Shown: piece after piece, positions 17,167 through 26,943 of the stretch
How the letters are laid out: each line of letters begins with the position of its first letter
How positions within the stretch are numbered: position 1 is the first letter of the stretch
NCBI RefSeq assembly: GCF_025399835.1
Contig: NZ_JAODVR010000001.1
Span: 3,162,001-3,226,000, forward strand
Source: Haloarchaeobius sp. HME9146
Lineage (GTDB): Archaea; Halobacteriota; Halobacteria; Halobacteriales; Natrialbaceae
Reading direction: 5' to 3'
Length of the DNA stretch: 64,000 nucleotides
Translations under genes and position numbers: made by a program
Notes under the pieces: model-generated
Databases searched by the model: none
Told to the model about the DNA's origin: nothing
Seen by the model: only the letters and a program-made list of their open reading frames with translations

Positions 17167-18822
17167 ATGCAACACAACAACACCAACAATACACTCAAAC
17201 TGTGGGGGGACGAGCGCGGCGTATCGCCGGTGCTCGGCGGTATCCTCATCTTCGGGCTCGCGCTGTCCCTGCTCGCACTGACGCAGGTCAGCCTCGTCCC
17301 CGCGATGAACGGCCAGATAGAGTTCGAACACAACCAGCAGGTCCAGGAGGACTTCGAGCAGCTCAACGCTGGTATCCTCGAGGTCGCCGAAGAGGGGACG
17401 CCGACCGATATCGTCATCCAACCCGGCACCCGGTACCCGGCACGGATGTTCCTCGTGAACCCCGGGCCGGCTTCCGGCCGACTCGACTCGACCACGGGAA
17501 CCGGGATTCGAATCTCGAACGTCGCAGCGGTCGATCCGGACGCTGACGAGTACCTTGCTGGACTCGCGACGAGTCGCGAACTGAGCTACTCGACGAGCAC
17601 CATCGCGTACACGCCCCGGTACAACAACTACGGGACCGCCCCCACGACCTACCTCGAGAACGGTATCGTGTACAACCGGTTCCCGAACGGTGCGACCACG
17701 CTGGTGACCGACGGCGCGTTCATCGACGGGAACCGCATCACCCTCGTCGCCGTCGACAGTGACCTGTCGCTGCAGTCGGTCGACTCGGAGACGCTCCGAC
17801 TGGAGCCCGTCACTGGTGCAACCCAGCGACTCGCCGTGACGAACAGCGGCGGCGACCTGACCATCAGGCTCGATACGCAGCTCACCCAGACCGAGTGGGA
17901 CGAACTACTCGCAGAGCCCCTGGCCAGAGGCACCGTCACCGACGTGGATGTCTCTGCTGGAACGGTGACGGTCACCCTCAAGCCGGGGACCTACACCCTG
18001 CAGGTCGCTCGCGTCTCGGTCGAGAAGTCGACGGCGAGCGAGCAACCCGCCTACATCATCAACAAGGGCGGGAGCGACCTCTACATGACCGTCGGCGGGT
18101 CAGAGACCCTCCGCGTCCAGGTCCGTGACCAGTACCACACCCCCGTCAGTGGCGTGGTCGTGAACGCGACCGACCCGGGTGTCGGCTCACTCGCCGAGAA
18201 CAGCGCCGTCACCGACGAGGACGGTATCGCGGAGTTCGTCTATGCCGCAGGAGCGTCGGACGGCTCGGCTTCGGTGAACATGAGCTTCGGGGCTACCCCC
18301 ACGTCTGTGGAATCGACCGAGGTCTCTGTCAAGGTCGGCGAACGCAACGAGGGCATCGGGGGGACCATCAACCCGGGCAGCGCCAACACCGTGAACCTGC
18401 AGACGGCCGACATCATCGAGGTGAACACCAGCGATAAGAAGTTCTACGCGGACCTGACGCTGGAGAACCGCGGGTCGGTCGACCGGACCATCGACGAAGT
18501 TCGCGTGAACTTCTACTCCGCGCGCCAGATCTCGAACAGCAACAACCGGGACCCACCGCTAGAGTACAGGATCGACGGGACCGGTCCAAGCGGTAGTGCA
18601 GCCAACTTCACCATCGGCGGTGACTACGCTGAGCCGGCGAGCACACTCGGAACCATCGCGAAGAACGGCGGCACCGAGACGTTCCGGTTCGAGTTCATCG
18701 GCGTGGACAACAAGGGCGACCTCGCGAACTACCAGCTCGAGGAGGGTGACTACTACATCCTCTCCATCATCTACGACGACGGTACCTCGGCGACGTACTT
18801 CGTGACGCCGCAGGTGCCCTGA
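17167..18822 (+). CDS. Large pilin-like surface protein with class III signal and Ig-like (Big_1-type) domain
   Basis: 551 residues. The N-terminus carries a type IV prepilin-like signal, DERG|VSPVLGG, with predicted PibD cleavage after G18 and a hydrophobic helix 19-40. The ectodomain contains a probable Ig-like unit around residues 310-385 (YMTVGGSETLRVQVRDQYHT, then VNATDPGVGSL and DEDGIAEFVY) and a C-terminal beta domain ending SATYFVTPQVP. Much longer than ordinary archaeal pilins (100-200 residues), so it is more likely a minor/tip pilin or adhesin than the main fibre subunit. Third gene of the pilus operon. An operon start 17 bases after the platform stop supports the M chosen. Confidence 0.8.
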   Translation: MQHNNTNNTLKLWGDERGVSPVLGGILIFGLALSLLALTQVSLVPAMNGQIEFEHNQQVQEDFEQLNAGILEVAEEGTPTDIVIQPGTRYPARMFLVNPGPASGRLDSTTGTGIRISNVAAVDPDADEYLAGLATSRELSYSTSTIAYTPRYNNYGTAPTTYLENGIVYNRFPNGATTLVTDGAFIDGNRITLVAVDSDLSLQSVDSETLRLEPVTGATQRLAVTNSGGDLTIRLDTQLTQTEWDELLAEPLARGTVTDVDVSAGTVTVTLKPGTYTLQVARVSVEKSTASEQPAYIINKGGSDLYMTVGGSETLRVQVRDQYHTPVSGVVVNATDPGVGSLAENSAVTDEDGIAEFVYAAGASDGSASVNMSFGATPTSVESTEVSVKVGERNEGIGGTINPGSANTVNLQTADIIEVNTSDKKFYADLTLENRGSVDRTIDEVRVNFYSARQISNSNNRDPPLEYRIDGTGPSGSAANFTIGGDYAEPASTLGTIAKNGGTETFRFEFIGVDNKGDLANYQLEEGDYYILSIIYDDGTSATYFVTPQVP

Positions 18823-19049
18823 CCCGGCCACGAACGGCCACCGATTCGACCCCCGTTTCGAATGCTGATTCTCTCCGGAGTATTAACCACCCAGCCATCC
18901 AGCCACTACACGTGCTCACACGGTAATCCCAACCGTCGCGGCTGTTCCCAGGTGGGGCTGGTGCAGTCGACTCACAGCGGCACAGCACTTGTCATAGGTC
19001 GAGCGCTGCGGCTCACCGCGCGCTCAGATTCCACACCCGCATCGCACGT

Positions 19050-19943
19050 TCACGCTATCGTGATGAGCGTCGCACCGACGACGACCAGCAACGCGCCAGC
19101 GGCCAGCCCTTTCGTCACCCGTTCCAGATCCCCGAGCAACAGCGCGGTGAACACGGCCACGAACAGCGGCGCAGTCCCAACCAGCGAGGAGACGACGGCC
19201 ACGTTCCCGCGGTCCAGCGCGGCGAAGAACAGGAACAGCGAGGTGGCGTTGAGGAGACCGGCGACGAGGTAGAACCCGAGCGCCCGACGGGGGATGTCGA
19301 TAGCGTCCCAGCCGACACGCCCGCCGATGATGGCGACGAGCCAGAGGACGCCCCAGGTCTCGTGGAGGGCAACTGCCTCGAGTGCCGTGACGGGTGTCTC
19401 GGTCAGGCCGAAGCGCCGGACCACGTCACTGCCGCCGTAGGCGATGGCCGCGAAGATGGGGAAGACGAGTTCCCACGGCTGCCAGCCGGCGATGTCGCCA
19501 CCTTTCGAGAGAGTGAGGACGACGAGCCCGACCACGAGCACGACGATGCCGGCGATGGTCAGCTCGTTCACGACCTCGCCGATGAAGAGGAAGGCGAGGC
19601 CAGCGGCGAACAGGGGTCGGGTCGAGATGCCGGCGGAGTTCACGCTCGCGCCGACGCGGTCGATGCCGACGAACGAGGACAGTCGCGCGATGGCGGTGCC
19701 GACCGTCCCCGAGACGAAGAAGATACCCAGCACGAACGGCGTGATCGGTGGCGTGTGGCTGGTCGTGACGGCGACACCACCGATGACGAGCCAGTAGCAG
19801 ACCGCGTCCATCGTGGCGACGACCAGCGAGCCCTGCAGCACCGTCCCCCCGGCTGCCAGCCCGCGCTTCTGGAGTGTCATCGAAAGCGCCCAGATGGCGG
19901 CGGCCGCGATCGCCAGGGCGGGGACGAGGAGTTCTCCGGTCAC
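19050..19943 (-). CDS. EamA-family (DMT) membrane transporter
   Basis: 297 residues with about ten hydrophobic helices in two EamA repeats (each ~140 residues). The family exports metabolites or amino acids; the substrate cannot be predicted. The first repeat contains SMTLQKRGLAAGG, the second GGSDVVRRFGLTETPVTALE. Convergent with the pilus operon (227-base gap, nothing recognisable in it) and not obviously linked to its neighbours. Confidence 0.85.
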   Translation of the reverse strand: MTGELLVPALAIAAAAIWALSMTLQKRGLAAGGTVLQGSLVVATMDAVCYWLVIGGVAVTTSHTPPITPFVLGIFFVSGTVGTAIARLSSFVGIDRVGASVNSAGISTRPLFAAGLAFLFIGEVVNELTIAGIVVLVVGLVVLTLSKGGDIAGWQPWELVFPIFAAIAYGGSDVVRRFGLTETPVTALEAVALHETWGVLWLVAIIGGRVGWDAIDIPRRALGFYLVAGLLNATSLFLFFAALDRGNVAVVSSLVGTAPLFVAVFTALLLGDLERVTKGLAAGALLVVVGATLITIA

Positions 19944-19997
19944 TATCGGGCGAATGGGACGGGGGGTCGTGAGCCTACCGGAACCGGCGAATGCGAG

Positions 19998-21035
19998 TCA
20001 TCCCTCCCGTTCGGCGATTCGGGAGCCCACGCTCCGCCCGTTCTCGAACGCGAGATGGACCCGTCCCTCGCCGACTACCCAGTCACCGGCGACGAACAGC
20101 CCCGCGTCCTCGGCACAGCTCGCCGTCTCCGGGTCGACCGCAGCGTCCGGGAGCGCGTACCGCCAGCCCTGCGAGTCGACCCAGTCCGGTTCGGTGAGTC
20201 GGTCGTCGTCGAGCAGGGTGGCGACGAGGGCTGCGGCTTCCGCGGCGGCCTCTTCGGTCGGGTCGTCGTAGTGCTCGACCGACCACTCGGGACTCATCTG
20301 TGCGATGAGCAGACTCTCTCCCTCGGGGACGTGCCCCGGCTTGCACTCCTCGCGCGAGAGCCAGCCGACCGGGTGCTCGCGGTCCGGGTTGACGAGCGCG
20401 TACCACGGCCGGTCGAGTTCGAACGGGTAGTGCAGGACGAGCGTCCGGATGGTCCGGTACGGAACCGACTCGACCGCCTCGTGAAGCCGCGAGAGACGGC
20501 CGTCGGCCCAGTCGGTGGCTGCGAGCAGGTCGGCGGTCTGCGGTGCCGGCGGGGTGAGCACGAGGACGTCGAACGGGCCGTAGGACTCACCGTCGGTGTC
20601 GGTGAGGGTCCACGCGTCGTCCTCGTTCGCAATCTGCTCGATTCGAGTCGCCTTGTGGACCGATGCGCCCGCCCGCTCTCGGACGCGCTTGGCGAACTGG
20701 GTGATTCCTTCCACATAGGTCCACTTGTGCGACTCGTCGTCGCGGCCCTCGGCGATGGTCCCCTCGGCGTCGTGGGTCCACACCGGCTGCTCGATGTCGG
20801 CGAGGCCCTCCGCCCCGAGCTCATCGAGCAGTTCGTCAACCCAGGCGTCCTCACCGGGCTTGAGGTAGTTCGCGCCGTGGTCGTAGCGACAGCCGTGCTT
20901 GCGGCGGGTCGCGGCCCGGCCGGAGATGCCTCTCCCCTTGTCGAACAGCGTGACCTCGGTGTCCGTCCCACGGAGCGCGTCCGCGACGCCGACGCCTGCA
21001 GCGCCAGCGCCGACGACGGCGACCGTTCGTGTCAT
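19998..21035 (-). CDS. FAD-dependent oxidoreductase, renalase-like
   Basis: 345 residues from ATG 21035. N-terminal FAD fold: VAVVGAGAAGVGVADAL then the GRG motif (DKGRGISGRAATRR) and an R/H-rich loop (YDHGANYL) as in renalase-like amine oxidases. The C-terminal end has LFVAGDWVVGEGRVHLAFENG, the family's FAD-binding closing motif. Likely a soluble flavin oxidase/dehydrogenase acting on reduced nicotinamide isomers or amines; the substrate is not visible. Divergent from the antiporter gene (121-base gap). Confidence 0.82.
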   Translation of the reverse strand: MTRTVAVVGAGAAGVGVADALRGTDTEVTLFDKGRGISGRAATRRKHGCRYDHGANYLKPGEDAWVDELLDELGAEGLADIEQPVWTHDAEGTIAEGRDDESHKWTYVEGITQFAKRVRERAGASVHKATRIEQIANEDDAWTLTDTDGESYGPFDVLVLTPPAPQTADLLAATDWADGRLSRLHEAVESVPYRTIRTLVLHYPFELDRPWYALVNPDREHPVGWLSREECKPGHVPEGESLLIAQMSPEWSVEHYDDPTEEAAAEAAALVATLLDDDRLTEPDWVDSQGWRYALPDAAVDPETASCAEDAGLFVAGDWVVGEGRVHLAFENGRSVGSRIAEREG

Positions 21036-21156
21036 ACCCTGAAGTCGGGCTTCCACGGGAAAAACCGCCGCGCTCCCCGAGCGGCTTACCGGGAGGTGAC
21101 CGCATCACCCGACCCGGAACGAACGTTATCCGGCTCGGGGGCCTTTCCTGAGACAG

Positions 21157-22413
21157 ATGAGCGAGATCGAGCCGGTCCTGGCGAGCGTCGTGGCCATCTT
21201 CGCCATCGCGTTGCTCGTCAAGCTCCTCGCCGACTGGCGCCCTGAATTCTCCTACGCCAGCGTGCTCGTCGCCGTCGGGGTGCTCGTCTCCGTGCTCGGT
21301 CTGGAGTTCGACCTCGTACTCTCCGCAGACCTCATCCTCGCCGTGTTGCTCCCGACCATCGTCTTCGAAGGGACGACCAGTATCGACGTGCGCGAACTCC
21401 GCCACAACGCGGTTCTCATCCTCGTTCTGACCCTCGTCGGGCTCCCGGTGGCGGTCCTCACACTCGGGCTGCTCGGGACGGTCGCGTTCGGCTTCCCGCT
21501 CATCGTCGCGCTGGTCTTCGCGTCGGTCGTCCTCCCGACGGACCCGGCCGCGGTGCTCTCGGTGTTCGAGCAGTTCGACGTGGGGAAGCGACTCTCGGTC
21601 ACGATCGAGGGTGAGAGCCTGCTGAACGACGGGGTCGCCATCGTCATCTTCTCCACGCTGGTCGCCGCGTTCCGGCAGGCCGAGAGTGCCAGCGACGCGG
21701 TCGCGTCGCTCACGACGTCTGGGCAGGTGGTGTCGTTCGTCCTCAGCATCGCGATCGTCGGCGGCGGTGGCCTGCTCGTCGGCGTGGTCGTCGGCTACCT
21801 CGCACACCTGTGCGCTCGTCGGCTTCGGGACCGGCTGGCGGTGATGCTCCTCACGGTCGTCGTGGCATACGGGAGCTTCCTGCTCGCAGAGTGGGGTCTG
21901 GGCCTGTCCGGCGTGCTGGCGACCGTCGGGGCGGGTCTGGCGATGGGAGCCCACGAACTGACCCACGAGCACATGTCCGCGCCAGAGTCGTTCGTCCAGC
22001 GGGTGTGGAACGTCGCCGCCTTCCTGGTGAGCACGGTGCTGTACGTGCTCATCGGGGCCACCGTCGACGTGGCCCACTTCGTCGAGTACGGCGGATTCGT
22101 CCTGCTGGCCGCAGTGCTCGTCGTACTGGTCCGAGCCCTGACCATCTACCCGCTCGTGACACTGACGAACCAGGTGCTGCCCGACCCGCTTCCGGTCGCC
22201 TGCCAGCACATCGTGGTGTGGGGCGGCCTGCACACCGTTGTCCCGGTCGGGCTGGCCCTGGCGCTTCCCACGGGGCTTCCGTACCGCGAGGTCGTCCAGA
22301 CGATGGTGTTCGGCGTGGCCATCATCAGCGTGGTCGCCCAGGGGTTGTTGATGCCGACGGTGCTTCGGCTCACCGGGCACGGCGATGGCCAGTTCGGGAA
22401 TACGGCGGAGTGA
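21157..22413 (+). CDS. Cation:proton antiporter (CPA1/NhaP type)
   Basis: 418 residues, about 12 hydrophobic helices. The family-diagnostic motifs are present: LLPTIVFEGTTSIDVREL, then ASVVLPTDPAAVLSVFE (the T-D-P ion site) and IEGESLLNDGVAIVIF (the E-S-L-x-N-D site). Extrudes Na+ (or K+) in exchange for H+, important in a high-salt cell. No C-terminal regulatory domain is seen. No operon partner on this strand; the YchF gene converges from the other side. Confidence 0.92.
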   Translation: MSEIEPVLASVVAIFAIALLVKLLADWRPEFSYASVLVAVGVLVSVLGLEFDLVLSADLILAVLLPTIVFEGTTSIDVRELRHNAVLILVLTLVGLPVAVLTLGLLGTVAFGFPLIVALVFASVVLPTDPAAVLSVFEQFDVGKRLSVTIEGESLLNDGVAIVIFSTLVAAFRQAESASDAVASLTTSGQVVSFVLSIAIVGGGGLLVGVVVGYLAHLCARRLRDRLAVMLLTVVVAYGSFLLAEWGLGLSGVLATVGAGLAMGAHELTHEHMSAPESFVQRVWNVAAFLVSTVLYVLIGATVDVAHFVEYGGFVLLAAVLVVLVRALTIYPLVTLTNQVLPDPLPVACQHIVVWGGLHTVVPVGLALALPTGLPYREVVQTMVFGVAIISVVAQGLLMPTVLRLTGHGDGQFGNTAE

Positions 22414-22548
22414 GCAGCTACTCGATGGTGGCGAACAGGCGACACGGGCGAGGAGAAGAACGGAGACGGGCGTGTCGCACAACCGCGGCACCGTCCCCGG
22501 CGATGGTCAGACCATGCCGGGGGTGGCCGCGGCTTCGTATTTGAAGTC

Positions 22549-23745
22549 TCAGCTGGTGGTGACGAGTTCGACGACCTCGCGGTGGTCGAGCTCGGTGTCG
22601 CCGCCGATCTGGCGCTTGGTCCGGCAGTTCAGGCCGTGGAGGAGGCCGTCGCCGATGTCGGAGTGGAGGTGGTACGCGAAGTCGGAGGTGGTCGAGCCTT
22701 CGGGGAGGAGGAAGCAGTCACGCATGACGCGGCCCTGCTCGTCGCCCATGGCCTCCGCACCGCCGGGGAAGACGGCGATGACGCCGAGTTCGTCGAACAG
22801 CGCGGTCTCGATGGCCTGCTGGACGCCGGTGCCGCCGTACTCGGTGACGAACTCGCGAATCTGTTCGAGGCCCTGCTCCTGTTCTTCGGACACGTCGGCG
22901 ACGATGTCGAAGTCCTCGTCACCGGCGTGGTAGTCGACGATGTCCTGCTCGGCGGCGTTCTTGAGCGCCTTCTCGGCGTGGGCGCTGGCCGCGACGAACG
23001 TGAGGTGCTCGTAGTCCGGGTCCGTGGTGATCTCCTCCCAGTTCGCCTGGGCGGCGGGCGTGTCCATCTTGTTCGCCGCGATGACCATCGGCTTGGTGTA
23101 CTTGCGAATCTCGCGGGCGAGGTCCTCGCGGTCCTGCGCGTCCCACTCCTCGGGCTCGAAGCCGAGGTCGAGTCGGAGGATGAGCTTCTTGACCTCGTCC
23201 TTGTTGATGCCGAACGCGGACATCTGCTCGGCGAGTTCGACCTCGATGGCGAGTTCGTCCTGGCCCTGGTAGCGGTTCTGGAACTTCTCGATACCCTTGT
23301 CGAGGATGCCGACGTACCACTGGTCGAGTTCGTTCTCGAGGAAGTCGATGTCCTCGCGGGGGTCGTGCCCCTCGGTGTTCTCGCCCTCGATGTCGGTGGT
23401 GCCGGAGAAGTCGACGACGTGGACGAGGACGTCGGCCTCGTTCAGGTCGGTGAGGAACTGGTTCCCGAGGCCGCGGCCCTCGTGTGCGCCGGGGACCAGC
23501 CCGGCCACGTCGACGAGTTTCGTCGGGACGTAACGTGTCCCCTGCTGGCAGTAGCCGGTATCGGGTGTGCAGGACTCGTCGAACTCCGGGGCCGCACAGT
23601 CGACGCGGACGTACGCCTCGCCGACCGAGGGGTCGATGGTCGTGAACGGGTACGCACCCTCGGGCACGTCGTTCATCGTCGCCGCATTGAAGAAGGTGGA
23701 CTTGCCCACCGAGGGCTTGCCCACGAGACCGATCTTGTAGCTCAT
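22549..23745 (-). CDS. ychF: YchF/OLA1-family redox-regulated ATPase
   Basis: 398 residues from ATG 23745. P-loop GKPSVGKST at 9-17, DVAGLVPGAHEGRGLGNQFL (switch II) and AANKMDT (NKxD position). The C-terminal TGS domain is visible (MRDCFLLPEGSTTSDFAYHL). Obg-superfamily protein that prefers ATP and is linked to ribosome/stress physiology. The open frame extends upstream to 24174, but the coding part clearly starts at MSYKIGLVGKP. Confidence 0.92.
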   Translation of the reverse strand: MSYKIGLVGKPSVGKSTFFNAATMNDVPEGAYPFTTIDPSVGEAYVRVDCAAPEFDESCTPDTGYCQQGTRYVPTKLVDVAGLVPGAHEGRGLGNQFLTDLNEADVLVHVVDFSGTTDIEGENTEGHDPREDIDFLENELDQWYVGILDKGIEKFQNRYQGQDELAIEVELAEQMSAFGINKDEVKKLILRLDLGFEPEEWDAQDREDLAREIRKYTKPMVIAANKMDTPAAQANWEEITTDPDYEHLTFVAASAHAEKALKNAAEQDIVDYHAGDEDFDIVADVSEEQEQGLEQIREFVTEYGGTGVQQAIETALFDELGVIAVFPGGAEAMGDEQGRVMRDCFLLPEGSTTSDFAYHLHSDIGDGLLHGLNCRTKRQIGGDTELDHREVVELVTTS

Positions 23746-23851
23746 TGGAATCGTCAAGCCGGTCGGGCAGTATAAGGCTTGAAATCCGTTTCTGCAGTGG
23801 TATGCGGCCCCATACCGTACGATGTCCAGTCCGGGTACAGACGCCAGCCGC

Positions 23852-25153
23852 TCAGGCTGGCGGCGGCCGGCGAACGTCCGACCCGGGCGCGACGAACCGG
23901 ACCGGGAACGACTCGACGCCGTAGATGAAGGCGCTTCGGACCGGCGTGAGCCCGTCGGCGGTGGCCACAGCCTCGATGTCGTCGACGCTGTCGAGGAGTG
24001 CCGAGAGTGCGAGACGGGTCTCCAACCGGGCCAGCGGCGCGCCCAGGCAGTAGTGGATGCCACGCCCGAACGCGAGGTGCTGGTTCGGCGTCCGGTCGAC
24101 GACGAACTCCTCGGGGCGCTCGAATGCGTCGGGGTCGCGGTTCGCCGACCCGACCCAGAGGACGACCACGTCACCCTGCCGGATGGTCTGGCCGCCGAGC
24201 GTCGTGTCCGTCGTGGCGACCCGCCCGAGGGCCTGGACGGGCGAGCGGTAGCGAAGGACCTCCTCGACGGCCTTGGTCAGCAGAGTCGGCTCGGACTGGA
24301 GCCGTTCCAGGGTCTCCGGGTGCTCCGTGAGCGTCCAGACCGCGTTGGTGAGGAGGTTGGTCGTCGTGATGTTCCCGGCGACCAGCAGGAGCACGCAGAA
24401 CCCGCGCATCTCCTCGGCCGACAGGGGTCGGTGCTCGATCTCGGCGGTGACGACCTTCGAGATGAGGTCGTCGCCGGGGTCGCGCTTGCGCTGGTCGATG
24501 AGGTCGTCGAAGTACTCGCGGAGTTCGTCGAGCGTCTGCTGGCGGCGGTCCTCGACCTCGCGGGCGGCAGCCTCGCTCCGCTCGGTCGGTGTCTCGACCA
24601 GCGAATCGGACCAGCGCTTGAACGTCTCGCGGTCCTCACTGGGGATGCCCAGCAGCTCGGCGATGACGATGACCGGGAGCGGGTACGCGAGGTCGGCGAC
24701 CACGTCCATCTCGCCGTCGGCGAGCACGTCGTCGAGGCAGTCTTCGGCTATCTCCTCGATGCGGGGCGCGAGGTCGGCGACGGCCCGCGGCCGGAAGTGT
24801 TCCTCGACGACTCCCCGGAGGTGCTCGTGCTTCGGTGGGTCGCTGCCGAGCATGGTCTCCATCTCGACGCCCTCGCTGGCCCGCCGGAACGCCTCGTTGC
24901 TCGCGTTCCGTGGGTCCGACGAGAAGGTCTCGGGGTCAGAGAGCACGGCGGAGACGTCGGCGTGCCGGAACACGTCCCAGCACTCGCGGTCGGCGTCCCA
25001 GTGGACCGGCTCCGTCTCGCGCATCTCGGCGTACCACCCGAACGGGTCGAGCCACGACTCGGGTGTCGACAGCGCCTCGGGGACGGACAGGACGCCCGGC
25101 GGTCGGGCGTTGCTCGGCCGCTCTGGCGGTGTATGTGGGTCTCGTTCGGCCAT
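23852..25153 (-). CDS. Cytochrome P450
   Basis: 433 residues from ATG 25153 (ATG 25159 two codons upstream is also possible). Heme-thiolate motif FGRGIHYCLG with the axial ligand at C369. The ExxR motif is EVLR (VEEVLRYRSPVQ), and the I-helix reads LLLVAGNITTTNLLTNA. The usual acidic/Thr oxygen-activation pair (AGxD/ET) is replaced here by AGNITT, which could shift reactivity or substrate. Soluble bacterial CYP107-like layout; no ferredoxin or reductase gene is adjacent. Divergent from the 2-hydroxyacid dehydrogenase. Confidence 0.92.
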   Translation of the reverse strand: MAERDPHTPPERPSNARPPGVLSVPEALSTPESWLDPFGWYAEMRETEPVHWDADRECWDVFRHADVSAVLSDPETFSSDPRNASNEAFRRASEGVEMETMLGSDPPKHEHLRGVVEEHFRPRAVADLAPRIEEIAEDCLDDVLADGEMDVVADLAYPLPVIVIAELLGIPSEDRETFKRWSDSLVETPTERSEAAAREVEDRRQQTLDELREYFDDLIDQRKRDPGDDLISKVVTAEIEHRPLSAEEMRGFCVLLLVAGNITTTNLLTNAVWTLTEHPETLERLQSEPTLLTKAVEEVLRYRSPVQALGRVATTDTTLGGQTIRQGDVVVLWVGSANRDPDAFERPEEFVVDRTPNQHLAFGRGIHYCLGAPLARLETRLALSALLDSVDDIEAVATADGLTPVRSAFIYGVESFPVRFVAPGSDVRRPPPA

Positions 25154-25277
25154 GTGCATCTCTACGGAGCGATGGCGCAAGTTGCCGCGCTTACGCGGGG
25201 GTAACGCTGCACCAGCAGTGACACCTCAGGCGACCGATGACCCAACGGCTAAGCAGCCGCGAGCGAGTCCACGACAC

Positions 25278-26228
25278 ATGACGACTCCCCTGGTCCTCGT
25301 TCCACACAGTGTCGGTCCCGAACGCGCCGAAGCACTTCGAGAGTCGCTGGAAGCGGCGGTCCCGGCGGCGACGGTTCGAGCGACCACGACACCAGCAGAG
25401 ACGGCCGAACACCTCCCCGACGCCGACGGCTACGTGGGCTATCACCTGGACGCCGACGCGAGGGCGCGAGCGACGAACCTCCGCTGGATTCACTGCCTGA
25501 GTTCGGGTGTCGACCACTACGACCTGGACGCGCTCGCCGAGGAGGGCGTCATGCTGACCAACTCCTCGGGCATCCACGCCGAACCCATCGCCGAGCAGGT
25601 GCTCTGGTACCTGCTGACGTTCGAGCGAAAGATGCACGTCGGCCAGCGCCAGCAGGCCGAGGGGCACTGGGAACGCTTCGAGGGAGGCGAGATACACGGG
25701 AAGACGCTGGGTATCGTCGGCGTCGGTGCCATCGGTGGCCGGGCGGCCGAACTCGCCAGCGCCCTCGGCATGGACGTCCTCGGACTCAAACGGGACACGA
25801 GCGAGGTCCCCGACGGGGTGGACGAACTGTTCGCCCCCGATGGCCTGCACGACCTGCTCCCCCGCGTCGACTACCTCCTGCTGGCCTGCCCGCTCACCGA
25901 CGAGACGGCGGGACTCATCGGCCGGGAGGAACTCACCCTGCTGGGCAGCGACGCCGTACTCGTGAACATCGCCCGCGGCGAGGTCGTCGACCAGGACGCG
26001 CTGGTCAGGGCACTCACCTATCACACCATCGGCGGGGCCGCCCTCGACGTGTTCGAGGAAGAGCCACTACCCGAAGACTCCCCGCTGTGGGACCTCTCGA
26101 ACGTCGTCATCACGCCCCACATGGCCGGGTCGAACCCGAACAAACTCGACCGCTGGACCGAGATTCTGGCCGAGAACTACCGGAAACTCGCGGCCGGAGA
26201 GACGGACCTTCGGAACCGTCTCGTCTGA
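25278..26228 (+). CDS. D-2-hydroxyacid dehydrogenase (NAD-binding)
   Basis: 316 residues from ATG 25278. Rossmann motif [17 protein letters not shown] in the middle; conserved [25 protein letters not shown] (catalytic Arg) and VVITPHMAG (catalytic His). Reduces 2-oxoacids to D-2-hydroxyacids; which one is not visible. Long open frame upstream (from 24273) is the antisense of the P450 and was discarded. MsrB follows 49 bases downstream on the same strand. Confidence 0.9.
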   Translation: MTTPLVLVPHSVGPERAEALRESLEAAVPAATVRATTTPAETAEHLPDADGYVGYHLDADARARATNLRWIHCLSSGVDHYDLDALAEEGVMLTNSSGIHAEPIAEQVLWYLLTFERKMHVGQRQQAEGHWERFEGGEIHGKTLGIVGVGAIGGRAAELASALGMDVLGLKRDTSEVPDGVDELFAPDGLHDLLPRVDYLLLACPLTDETAGLIGREELTLLGSDAVLVNIARGEVVDQDALVRALTYHTIGGAALDVFEEEPLPEDSPLWDLSNVVITPHMAGSNPNKLDRWTEILAENYRKLAAGETDLRNRLV

Positions 26229-26277
26229 GCCCACCGCGACCACGGCCTCTTTGCCGATGGCGTCCGTACAGCAGGGC

Positions 26278-26694
26278 ATGAGCGACAGTTCCGCCGACGC
26301 GAAACGAGACGTTCCCGAGAGCGACGCCGAGTGGCGCGAGAAGCTCGACGACGAGTCCTACCACGTGCTCCGCGAGCAGGGGACCGAGGCCCGGTTCTCC
26401 GGCGAGTACGTCGACCACTTCGAGGACGGCAAGTACCGCTGCAAGGGCTGTGGCGAGGTCCTGTTCGACGCCGAGACCAAGTTCGACCACGGCTGTGGTT
26501 GGCCGTCGTTCTACGCCGCGGACGAGGGGAAGATCGAGAAGCGCGAGGACCACAGCCACGGGATGCACCGCATCGAGGTCGTCTGTGCGAACTGCGAGAG
26601 CCATCTCGGCCACGTCTTCGACGATGGACCGGCGCCGACCGGAAAGCGATTCTGTATCAACTCGGTGGCGCTGGAGTTCGACGACGAGGAGTGA
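26278..26694 (+). CDS. msrB: Peptide-methionine (R)-S-oxide reductase
   Basis: 138 residues. Repairs methionine-R-sulfoxide in proteins. The zinc-binding pairs are CKGC and [12 protein letters not shown] is the substrate-binding segment and the catalytic Cys is C126 in RFCINS. ATG 26278 is preferred; an in-frame ATG at 26257 would add seven residues. Size and motifs match the stand-alone MsrB family exactly. Confidence 0.96.
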   Translation: MSDSSADAKRDVPESDAEWREKLDDESYHVLREQGTEARFSGEYVDHFEDGKYRCKGCGEVLFDAETKFDHGCGWPSFYAADEGKIEKREDHSHGMHRIEVVCANCESHLGHVFDDGPAPTGKRFCINSVALEFDDEE

Positions 26695-26915
26695 TCGACC
26701 ACCCCAGGCACCGTTCTTCGACGCCGAGCAGTAAGCGATCACTCGGCCGCGCTTCGATGACGTTCGACCGCCAGTTGCCGATAGTCGGCTGCCACCTGCG
26801 GAGAGACGGCCGGCGATATCCCTCCAACCAGTTAGCGCACCTGTTTTCGCTACACTGCCGAAAGCACCCGTTCCAGAGCCCCAAATGCAAGATTAGAAGT
26901 GTTATCGTAGATACG

Positions 26916-26921
26916 TTTATA
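26916..26921 (+). promoter_or_regulatory. TATA box (TTTATA) of the second pilin-like gene
   Basis: TTTATA inside ACGTTTATATCC. It is centred about 25 bases before the ATG at 26944, the usual leaderless spacing, but only about 19 bases before the first in-frame ATG (26938). That favours 26944. Confidence 0.5.
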
Positions 26922-26943
26922 TCCCTGAACGTCCAATATGCTA

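Noticed and set aside
15248-17194. 648-codon minus-strand frame opposite the pilus platform gene
   Set aside because: Strongly biased to Arg/His/Glu with no domain; the plus-strand frame has T2SF motifs and a translational overlap.
17501-17520. A GGATTCGAATCTC stretch resembling a tRNA T-loop
   Set aside because: It lies inside the pilin-like coding frame and no acceptor or anticodon stem can be built around it.
19362-21245. 627-codon plus-strand frame spanning EamA and the renalase-like gene
   Set aside because: No family signal; covers two well-supported minus-strand genes.
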